Assembly: GCF_029227915.1 (NCBI RefSeq)
Contig: NC_079887.1
Coordinates: 7,130,001-7,194,000, forward strand
Length of the DNA: 64,000 bases
Origin: Hydractinia symbiolongicarpus
Lineage: Eukaryota; Cnidaria; Hydrozoa; Anthoathecata; Hydractiniidae
Reading direction: 5' to 3'
Below are positions 42,801 to 54,800 of the stretch, piece by piece; within the stretch, counting starts at the first letter, position 1, and each line of letters begins with the position of its first letter. Both the position numbers and the translations under genes were made by a program. The notes under the pieces were generated by a model that saw nothing but the letters and a program-made list of their open reading frames with translations, ran no database searches and was not told where the DNA came from.

Positions 42801-45800
42801 TACATAAACACCTGTTTCGTACGATGCTCAATTTTTTTAAATAAAGTCTTAATTAAGAAACATTTTTTACGTTACCACAGGTGACAACCCCAAAAAGGAT
42901 GTCATTTTACAAAAACTTCTCACTTGAGGGCAGAACTTTGTGATGGCAGATATTTTTAATAACATGATTTTTTTTAGAATTAAATTTGTTTTAACAAAGT
43001 TTTTAGCAATCAATCTTATAGATGCTTCGAAGACCCAAGGTATACTTACCGAACAATTGTTGAGTTTGTAAGCCTTAGACAGAAATGCAATTCAAAAATA
43101 TCCTGGAAACATTCACAGGTTTACATAGATCGTCTTGGTGTGAAATAGCAATAAGTTCCCGGAATGTTTTAGACTTATCGCCTTTACCACAGCCACAGGA
43201 CAACCCATGCCATGCGAGGGTAATCATATCGGCAATGCCAGTGTATACTTAATGTATACATTAAATGTGAAATATTGGTTTTGCATATGGGTCATTGCCT
43301 ATTGAAATTCGCTCTGTTTACTTTCTTTTTTAACACAGAAAATGAGCAAAAAACTTCATTCCTACAGTCAAACATGTTTAGACGTTCACTGTGGGATATA
43401 TGATCGTCTTAAACAGGTATCAACTTGTTTGAAAGAAGAAAAATAGCGGTCGCTGGTCGCGTTAGGCAGATGGTAATCCTACAGAGTTGCAAATAACAAC
43501 AAAACACACTGGGAAAACCCAAACTTGGCCGCTAGGTAGATAGTTGTCTTAAATGGGTGGTCGGAACTTTTTATGCTTAGATGATAAAGCTTGGCATACT
43601 TGGCAAAAGTCTTAATACAAACGGTCTCGGGTAAAAAAATATTTAATAACGCCATTAGGATCAGAAGAGACATCACACAAGCCTATAATAAATTTAAATT
43701 TCTAAGAACCAATTATATGAAAAGATTGATTTAATATGAAAATGAATTTTATGACGTCATTGGGATCTGTTTTACCAAATTGATGTCCGTAACATTAAAC
43801 TTGTATATGGCATTTGTAGATGTTCAAGGGGAGCAAAACAACATAATTCCGTCATTGAAATCAGAAATGACGTAATCTCGCTAGATCAATATTTCCTACA
43901 ATTCTAGTCTGTATTTTATCCCTATGACCCTTGTATCACTTTTTAAAATTTTAAAAAAATTACCTACGTCCGAAAAATGGTATGATTCTGGAAAAGTTTA
44001 AAATTTTCAAAAACTTTTTACCATTTCAAGCCCCACTAAAAGTTCACAAATTAAGGCCACTCAATTAAGCAGGCACCTTAATTTCTAATAAAAATTATTG
44101 GGGCGAAAAAGTGATAAATAATAGTGGAAATGAATTTGTCTGATAAACTTATCCAGGTAAACAATGAGTAAACAAACTTTTGGTCATTTTTTCTAAGAAG
44201 CTAAACAATGTTTGGCGCGTTGTGGTGTTTAAAGTGTAACTGAAGGTGTATAATTCGGATCGAGAAATGATTTAAGTTGGAAAGAAATTATTAAATAGTA
44301 ACTACCATGATGTAAAATCATGCCTTAATTAGCAAAATCACGTGCGCTGATTTGTGATTAAAACACGTGAATAGAAACAAATCGACAACGAGTGTGTTAT
44401 TTATACTATCATTTCACTCTTTCTCATAGCCACCGATAGCTCAGTTGGTAGAGCGGAGGACTGTAGATGAAATACTATCAGACATCCTTAGGTCGCTGGT
44501 TCAAATCCGGCTTGGTGGATAGCTTTTTCAACCCATAAAAATAAGCAACAGGTTTTTTTATGCTTATTTCAAACAACATTAAAACCTATGTCGTACGTGC
44601 ATTTCTTTCAAGAAATTGAAAGAGTCCAACAGTAACTATACAAAAATCCCTCAAAAATGTGTGATAAGGAAGAATTTTTGCTATCAACCAACTAGAAACT
44701 TCGTGAGGGATTGACAGGATAATTTGGATACCCAAATACAACCGTCTAATGTAACGATTGGCAGGATAATTTGGTCTCTCTAATGTAACGATAATGCATT
44801 TCCCCGCTTTTAATCGATGAAACACTTCCCATAATACTACAATTAAAAACTCTGAAAAAAACAATCCTTCTGTGAGTACTTCTCAGTTCAAGGTAACATT
44901 GTGTGACGGCAGATATTTTAACGTCGATATGTTTTTTAACTTTACATAATAAATTTTGTTTTAATAAATTTGTCATCAATAAACCTCAAGGATACTTTAA
45001 AGATAAAGTTATTTAATCTAATCCGACACTAGTTGCGTTTGTGACGCACGGCCACGGTCTAATGCAATTCCAAAATACACAACATCACTTACAGTCATCG
45101 ATTCACTTGCATGTATGGCACCACCGCAGAATACATTGCATAATCTTTTGTTAATTTTTATGGTGTGTTGTGAATTGCACGAAAGATGTTAAAGAAAGTA
45201 TCAAATAGTCAATGTATTAGAGAAATGTTGAAAATAAGCTTTCGTGACGTGACGAAGACTTTATGGCCAACGGAATATTTTGAGTAATAAACAATTTCGG
45301 TTGGTTACATATTAAAAATTATACTTTTAAAAAATACACCAATTTTTTTATATCTGATGTTGTATAATCTTTGACGGGTACAATGTTCTCATCTTCGGTA
45401 ATGACATAAATCAAGTGCTGATTTGTGATTAAAAACGTGCGAAAAAAACAAAATGGCAACGAGTTCGTTATTTATACCATCGTTTTGCTTCCTTTTATAG
45501 CCACCGATAGCTCAGTTGGTAGAGCGGAGGACTGTAGATGAAATACTATTAGACATCCTTAGGTCACTGGTTCAAATCCGGCTTGGTGGAAACGTTGTTT
45601 AGAAGTATTATAAACGAAATACCGACCGATTAAATTTATTATCTAGACTACATGTTTTGACAGGAAATTTAAAACGGGCATGCGCAAAAACAGCGTAAAT
45701 CGTTTGACTAAAGTGTCGCGCAAGAGTGATAGAATTTTTCTGGAGTGAGAAAAAAATTTATGGGACGAATTTTGTAATACTTTATTCCGCATATGAAAAT

Positions 45801-48800
45801 TTATGACAAAGAACCTGATTAACAGACTTACAAAAAGAATTAAGTATCGCAAATTGGAAAATATATTAATCTTTATTTCCGGAATAGGGTTCATTGGCAA
45901 CCACATTCTCTTATTTTCTTAAAAGTTTGAAAATGTCTTTTTAAACTTCAATAACTGGTGTTACATTAACTAGTATCGTCCTGGATATTTACGTTACACT
46001 ACATTAGCGCCCATTTAACCCTATTCGGTCCGGGGGGGGGCGGATTCCGCCCCCCCCCCCTGACGGTTTTTTTTTAATAACTCCTTATTGCTATGTTATA
46101 TGGCTATGAAACTTACTGAGTTTTAATATTTATCTATTAGACACCTGTATGCCACCTTTTTAGGTCCCATACCTTTCAGAGGTTTTGATATTGGCCATTA
46201 CTCGAAACTACCCCTAAATATCTCTAGGAAATCCTTATAATGGGGAAAATTTAATAACTTCTGTTAGGATTATCCTTAGAACTTGAAACTTACAACTTTG
46301 TCTTATTAAGAAGAATCACTTTCCTTTATTTGGACACGTGAATAACCCGCTTTCCCAATTTTGTCGGATTTTACCCGAAAATCGGAAAAAAAAACGGATT
46401 TTCCGGCAATTTTTGGCAATTTTTTATACGATCCACGTAAAAACCGCAAAATATGTTAAATAACTTTTATTTAGCCTTCAGAAACTTCAAACAGAATGGA
46501 AAAATTCGCTCTGGAACAAAAGTAATTAAATTTTAAGCAGATAGTTGCATTTTTAACGAATTTCAAGCTTCTAATGACGTCACAGAAAATGTGCTGACGC
46601 AAGAAAAAATTTATTGCTGCCATTTTGTTCCTTTTATGACGTACTATAAGTGTGCCAGGTTTGATTCAATTTGAACAACCCTATAAAAAGTTATTGAGGG
46701 AGGGGGGCGGATTCCGCCTCCCCTGGTCATAGTATGTTCGAAAAACCCCGGACCTAATAGGGTTAAAGGGGCTAGGAAACGATTTATTACGCTCAATCCC
46801 GTCAATTTCTGAAGAATGGTGTAATAAACGGACCACTCATAAAATGCAAGAAATTATACACACTTTTAGAACAACATAGACCTCTAGATAACCTGTTTAT
46901 GATTAAATTTTAATTATTAATATGCTACTTTTTAATTTTTATTTTCTAAAAAAAAAAAAAAAAAAAATTCTGAGTATTCTTTTTGGCGGTAAAGTCCCTT
47001 ACATATATTGGATATCCATGATATTTCCCGTAAAAGCGCTCACCTTGCTTTTAAGTCAAGTTTTGGTGGTAGTAATAATAAAAATCTGTAAAATGTATTA
47101 AATATCAGGAAATCGAAAGTTTGTTTTGAACAGAGACAACAAAAGAGCTGTATTTGTTACAGTTACGTATATACCTCTAAAAAGATTTTACAATCATTTG
47201 CTTTATGTGCAATAAACTTGTATGTTTCTATGAAAAATTTCGAGGAATATAGCTATCTAACTAGTTCAAAAAGTTTGAAGTTTATTTTATTACAAAACTT
47301 GACTTAAAAGCAAGGTTAGCGCGCTTTTATGGAAATTATCATGGATATCCAATATATGTAAGGGACTTTTCTGTCATTTTTAGTTGTATTTGGATGCCAA
47401 TATGATATTTAAGATGATTTAAGATGTTTTTTTTTATCTTCAGTGATCATAAACTTATTCACCGCCATTAGCTCGACTTTTAGGTCTAACGTCGAAAACA
47501 GCCGTTTCGTACATAAAGCGAATTTTGACAATTTTTGTTAATTACTGACTTTCATACAGCACAGTCTGGGCACTAGAAAAGCGCTTGTAGGGACAAATTT
47601 TAGTCTGTTTTTGTTTGAATCGATAAGCCCAGTCAAGTTTCACGGCACTTTCTCACAAAGAATTATTTGTGGCATACGGAAAATAGGCAGAAATGTGCAA
47701 CGTTCTGTTGTTTTTTTCTTAATTCTTTGCATTTTATATTAACGTGTAACTTTTAAATAACGTGCTGATGTGGTGCTGCTAGTCCTCAACAAGAATTAGA
47801 GCTAGCTAGCTAACTGTAGCAAAAGTAGAAGAAAGGGATAAATCCAATATCAAACTAAAAGAATCAAGATATGGATAATCACCAAAGACCATTGTTAAAT
47901 TTCGACTAGGTTATCAAAAAATGCTAAAACTGCATATATATCGCTTTGCTGTCTTAATTATGTGATTATCTAAAAACGAATATTTAACTCCACAGACTAC
48001 ATAACTTTATAGTTTAGCATCTTGTAAAATAGCATTAAAAAATTGTGATTGAACGGGAAGTCATCGGAAGATTATATGTCAAATGTTGATGAAAATTTTT
48101 GCATAAAACATTTTTTCTGAGGCTGAAGATTTAGTAGAAATCAGTATTGTCTAATAACGAAAACTTTATTGTAGACAAAGAATGAAAGACTTTGTTGCAG
48201 AAATTTTTGTGTATAAGAGATTTCTAATTATTTTGTAAATTTAGAGTTAAGGTAGATGTTACATGTGATAATATAACAAAAGTAGTTACAGTGATGTTTT
48301 CCCTGTTACTGTGTACTGACTGGCCAGAATAACTAAAGCTAACTGGCTTAAATTACTACACCTACCTATCGTCTGCTACCTGGATAGCTAGCCAACTGCA
48401 CTTGCTTACTTTTGAAATATAATGGTAGAAACTATTGAGGACAATACTTTTTAAAGGTAACAATAAAAATTAGCCATGTGGTGCCAACAATAACATTTCT
48501 TTCTGGTTTAACCCGTCAGACAACTTGACTTTTATTAGCTAGGCTAACCTTGCGACGAAATCAAAAGTTTTTAGTCTTTAATAACCTTGAATTCTGTGTT
48601 TTTTGGATAGAATACAGTCCATTAACCATTAACGAACACTCTTCTTTAATTTTAGTGTTATAATGGTAGAGCATTGAGGTATAAAGGTTATTTTATACCT
48701 CCATGGGTAAAGATGCAAATTAAATTTTCTGTTAATGTTGTTGTTTTCTTCTAGTTGCGCTACCATTATGAAATAAATTGTCCCTACAAGTGTTTTGCTA

Positions 48801-51800
48801 GTGCCCAGACTGCGCTGTATGAGAGTCGGTAATTAACGATGCTTTTTTACTGTCTCGCATAGATAAGTTAAAAAAAAGGTACACCAAAAAATTTAAAAGT
48901 TTTTCCAAGTGATGAGTATTTTATCTGAATAAAAAAATTTTTGTGACATGTTTTCTTCTGATAAGATATTTTTGCTACGAAATATTTAGAACTTAACCGC
49001 GAAGATTTTACAGGATAATTTAGGCACACCTCCATCCGCTTAGCTTACCAATAACGAACTGTCTGTCCGTCTATCTTTATTAAAAAAATTATTTTTTATA
49101 AAACCGCAGTGAACATACCTAAAATAAAAGTGCCTTAAGGTTTGAATTGACGTAAGTGCTACTTTTTTTATTCTTTATATGGCGGCTCGGAACCAAGTGT
49201 TGTCTGCTTTTAAGCGTTTGAGCTACCTATTAAGCTACCTATAAAACATTTTGAAAAAGAGAAATTATTTTTACTAGATATAAATCTCTGCCCTGTCCTA
49301 ACAGTTCTGAAACAGTGGAGGTTATTGATGAACAAAGGAGATCATGTCATTAAAAGTGATTATAACAAAGAAAAAATGGGAATAGTTCGCGATTTCTAAT
49401 AATGAAAAAAAAAATCTTGTGCCAAGGGAAACTTGTTTTTATTAAACTTATTTAAAAAAGCTCTTATTGAAATGATGTCCCATTCAAATTATTTAATATT
49501 ATATCGGTCTCTTCTCTTGTAAGAGGGGAAGGGTTCAGTATATGCGATTATTGTACTTTAAGGCTTTTACATGAGCGCCTTAATAAAGAGAGTGGCTTAA
49601 AAGATGTCGGGTAGTAAATCGATGATGGCTCATTAGCATCAATTTTAATACTCTCTTATATACTAACTTTTGTCTGTGACATGATAATTATCGCGTTGAT
49701 CACGAAATTATGTTCAAAAATGAAATTTTTAGCATTATGCTTCTCGCTTTAATCTCCGGAAAGTATTCGTCTTTATTTTAGTAAACATATACAAAAACAT
49801 GTATCTACAATACTGGCTACTTTAATGTCACTTAAAATCACCCAGAAAAAGGCAGGAAAAACAAATAACTTATCGGACAAAACATGTCGGACAAAAAACG
49901 CCTTTGCTTTGTTGACGATTGACAAAAATATTGCCACCAAAAATGTTAATTAATATGAATCTTACCTGGACTTTTAAATTCTCGATAAATGACAAGGCGC
50001 AAAACGCGATACACAGTACATTGGTGAGTCCAAACGGGAGAATGCACGTTCGTAGCTTCTTTAGGCGAAGTTGTGCTTCAGACATGTGCGTTTCTTTCTC
50101 TCCAGTGATTTCATCCCGATCGAAGACAAATCCAATAACTGGAGTGATAAAGATGCCACCGAATTGGATATAACCAAACAAGTTGATATAATGACTGACT
50201 AAAAAGGTGTAGTTGTTTGTTCATTCTTTATGTAATACAGTATTTCCCATATCATTTATGCAAATCAACTCCTCGGAGTTGTCTTCTGTATTTCTATAAA
50301 GCTCTCTACCCATGTTTACACGTTTTCTTTTTATAAGCAACATTATATAAACAACACGAGGCTTGTATTCTTCAAAAACAAGTTAACTGGCAAGCAACAG
50401 CTAGCCTCAATTAAGTAAAAAAGACACACGACAGAGATTGCCAAAACAGTCAAATTTTTGTGTTGCATATAAAAAAACGTGTACTTAATTTGTGCACATT
50501 GCGTGCAATTTTTCGGCACAAAAAGTTTACGACTTATTTTTCTTTAAAAAAACCGAAAAAAATTACGGAATAAAATTACGGAAAAATTATTGTTAAAGGT
50601 TTATCATTTCTTGAACATGATAGTTTAGTAGACCTTTCGGGAAATCCCTCTCCCATCATTGGCACTAATAAACTATCACGTTCAAGAAATGATGAAACTT
50701 CAACAATATTATGAATACTGAACAGATTTCACTTCTAATTTTAAGTTTTTCTTTATGCGAATGGACAAAATTTAAATAAAGAATCCGTAAAGGAATAATA
50801 CCAGATTGGGAAAAAAAGAGATCGTTTCTGTAACGGCATAATATAATATACGACTAGTGGCAAAACTTCTCGCATGTGGAATCCATTGCAGGATTTTTAG
50901 CTGATGTTTGCTATACTGGTAAAAATTATGGGAATTGACACAACATTCTTACGGCTGCATTTTCTTAGCCAACAAAAATGTTCCTACCGATCTTTTCGTC
51001 GTTTTTTCCAATTCTTTCCAAAAAATCGGGCAAACTACCCACAAAATACCAAAGCTTTAACTGGAACGTTAGCAGATAAATCAGCTCCATTAAGTACAAA
51101 GGGGAAAATATGGAACGTAAAACAGAACCTAAAAAAATTAACACAAACGTTACCATTAAACCTGTGTCGATGCGATGTTTTGCTGGGCACAGGGCAAGAG
51201 CTTGGGGACGGAGCTAGGAGGGGCCTGATCAAATATTCTAAATTCAGTGTAAAGGGCAGTGGTACGATTAAAAAAACGTAGCTAATAGCATTTTTGATTA
51301 CTGTTTAGTTGCATTTTGCAATGGGTACTGCTAGTATTAGCGCCAAGGTGCTTTCTAAAAAATTTAATCTTCTCATGCCTAATAAGGGTGGCGCTTGTTT
51401 TTTGGTTTTCAAGTTTTCAGTCCAAATATTGTAAGAATAATGCTGCTAGTCCAAAGAAAAAAACACACAATAGGGAGAGATAATGTTAAGTTTAAAGCGT
51501 TTATGTTTAAAACAGGTTATTAAATAAAGCTTGACACTGTCAATAAAGGTCACTGCTAAATAAAGAACGATAAATCGGAATGTCATAAGATACAAGTGAA
51601 GAAACAAATTATTCTAATAACGATTATTCGCGAAAATATGTTGTCTCGAGTTTTTGTCTATTTCGTCATTCGTGAAAATAAATTCTCGCGGTATTCACTT
51701 TTTAAAACCATGATTCTGCAAAAATTCAGGTAAGTCATTGTGTTTGCGTAAATTCATCAACTTTTGATTATTTTCTTATAATGTCTTTTTTAATAACAGA

Positions 51801-54800
51801 AATGATTTTTCTTTATTAACAGTTGGAGAAATGGAGAGACATCAGTCAACGGCTTCTTAACCTTTTTCGTCAATGACAGAGATCACAATTCATTCGATGA
51901 ATCTGATTGTGACATAAACTTCGATGTTGATGCAGGACGAAATACTTTCAACTGTTTAATATATAACCTTAAACTTGTAAAAATATGCCCTAAAACCATA
52001 TCACGCATATGACTAGAATTTCAGGCGAAAAACAATAGGTCTTTTGTTTGGAACAATAGAAAAATAGCAATAATGACCACTCTGGTAAGAAGTTTGGTAT
52101 TTTTTACCCAAAAAGTATGCAGAATAAAAACATTACACGTGCTAAATTATGAAATAAATTATGAAATAAAAAATTGGCTATTCGCAAAATTATATTCGCT
52201 CGGACATTAATTCTCGCGAAAATATAGTCCATTAGGGTAAATAACTTTTTAATGCAAGACAGTGATGACGATAACAATGAAATGGAGAATTAGAATTGAC
52301 AGATTCTTGTCAAAAAAGAAAATGCTGTAGATGAAATTTAGGTGTCTGCTTTAGCCATTGTAAAATGTAATTTTTAAAGAAAAAATCTCGCTTTATTGAA
52401 GGACTACGCCTAAAGCAATTTTCATCTTGATTCAAGGACGGTGAAAATTTAAAGGGCGGTGAAAATTTAAAATGTGGTAAAAATTTAAAGGGCGGTGGTA
52501 ATAATTGTTGGAGTAAAAACTACTCAACTGTACTATTGTATTAATTTTCATCTCTTTGGCGAAAATCTCTGTGGCGGACAGAAATGAAAAATGTTGTTAT
52601 TAGCACACTGACCAATCAAATTGAAATATTGTTCCACTGTGGTGTTGGGTATCCAAATAAAATCACGCAATTGGAAAGAGTTTATTAAAAGCTGTATGCC
52701 GAAAAGAAACAAAATAAACGAAAAAAATGACACCTTTTGCAAATCGAGATTTTTTCTTGATATGTTTGGCAGCTGGTTTTACCAATACTTCGTTATCTTT
52801 GTTTACGTGATGTTCGTCACCGTCAACATCGCCATCCAGAGGATCATACTCTTCTTCGCTGATCAAGTGAAAATCCTTTTCCGCAGATTGGATGGTGCCG
52901 TACCTAAGATTGACATTTTTAATGATTAACGTAATTATTGTTTGTAAAAAAATGGGTTATATGGACATCCTGTATTAGAATGTAGAGATATGTATTAAAA
53001 ATCTTCTAAAAAACAATTTTGAACTAGTTATTGTCAAAGACTTCGTATTTTTGAATTATTATGGTACTCGTTGTGCATAACATGATGGTCTTTATAGAAT
53101 CAAATAAAACTGAAACAATGGTTTTCTCTCCAATTAGCGAACACCATTGGTGTAAAAAAAGTGTCCCCTAATTAGAATGTCCGCTAATTAGAGAGAATGC
53201 TGTATTGAAGAAATATTTCCCAAGTTTAAAATTGGTTGTACTTAAAAAAACAAGCAAAAATTTTAAAGAAGTCTAGGAGCATAAACCGGCAAAGCAATAT
53301 TTAAAAGACAGAGTGCCTACCTGACTGAAACATTAGCCAAAGAGCGACTGTATGAGCTCACAACAAAATCAGGACCAGCTATAGCTCGCTTTGCATTGTT
53401 GCCAACTATTTCATTTTCTTCATCACACCAATGAAACAATACTTTAACTGGCGGTATCAGGACGAAGGTTCCCACAACAAATAAAACAAAACAGATAGCT
53501 GAGTAGCCATACATGATGTATTTAAATTCAACTCCATTTTCATATATCAACTAAAAGATAAAAGGATAAATAATGGTAAGGTCTGAAAAAACCAAAAGGT
53601 TAAAAGGAACTAATATCTTAGCCGGATAAACTTTGGCGCGAGTATTCTTGTAGTTGGTTGAAATGAGATTTTGGATGGGAGAGTCAACAAGTGTGGGCAG
53701 AACTTTTCAAACTTTTTAAAAACTTTTAATTCGAGCCACGTTAAAAGAGTTGCAAAATACAATATCTATCTTGTTTGTTTGTTATTGATCATTTTGTCTG
53801 AAACGGTGTCCTCAAATAATGTCGAAATCTACTTGATCCAAGAAATTTTCGGATTTGAAGAATTTGATAAATATTTTTTTTAAATTTGTTGCGGATTTAA
53901 CTTGGTTAAAGGGTATTTTAAAAAAAACCGGCAATGTCACCTCTCCGCCAAAATTTCTGCATTAAAGCTGCACAAACAGTTGACAAAGGCATAAAGAATT
54001 GACAAAAAAATAAACAAACAATAACAAACAAATAAAAAACATACGCAAGCATATATACAAACAGAAAAAGTAAATTCGCGCTTTCTCACTTACCTTGAAC
54101 ACCAGTAGAAACACTGCTGAAGAATCGAATGCACCATGGAGAATGCAAATAACACGAGACCGAGATTTGCGAAAGACTATGTTGCTGACCTTAACAGAAA
54201 TAAACATGTGTATTGATCCAAACTTTGTCGGCCAAAATAATCATCGAAAATTTAGGCTGACGATTAATTCAAGCCAATTTTATATAATGCAGAAAACCTT
54301 CCAAACAATCTAAACAGCTTTAAAGTTTTCACAGGCCAAAATAAATCGTCGACCCTAATTTTTTGTCACCTTCTTGAAACTTCGATACTTAGCGCCGACA
54401 AAATTTCGACCTATTAGGTATGTCGGTATATTTCTCAAATTTTAACGTTCAGACTTTTAAAATTATCAAAGGATAAACTACATCACTAAAGACAAGTTAA
54501 AATAATACACATAAGCTATTTGAAGTTTCTGGGTTTTTTTTATACATCATTTTATGTACTAGAATCATTCTTCTACAGACAGACACAGGAGACTGAAAAA
54601 ATGTATCCAACCTGATAGACAGACACAACCAACAGACTACCACCCATAGCAATAAATGCAAAAATTGGAAACAACAAGTTTTCGTATCCTGAAAAGAAGG
54701 AATAACAGCGTGATCTAAATTAAGTTGCGTTATGACGTTATGCACCATTCTCCCAAATGGAACACATTAATTGGCGAAATATTCTATCGCCGTAAACTTT

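Noticed and set aside
50904-51281. 125-aa plus-strand ORF
   Set aside because: Antisense shadow of the 50988-51128 exon of the SLC43-like gene.
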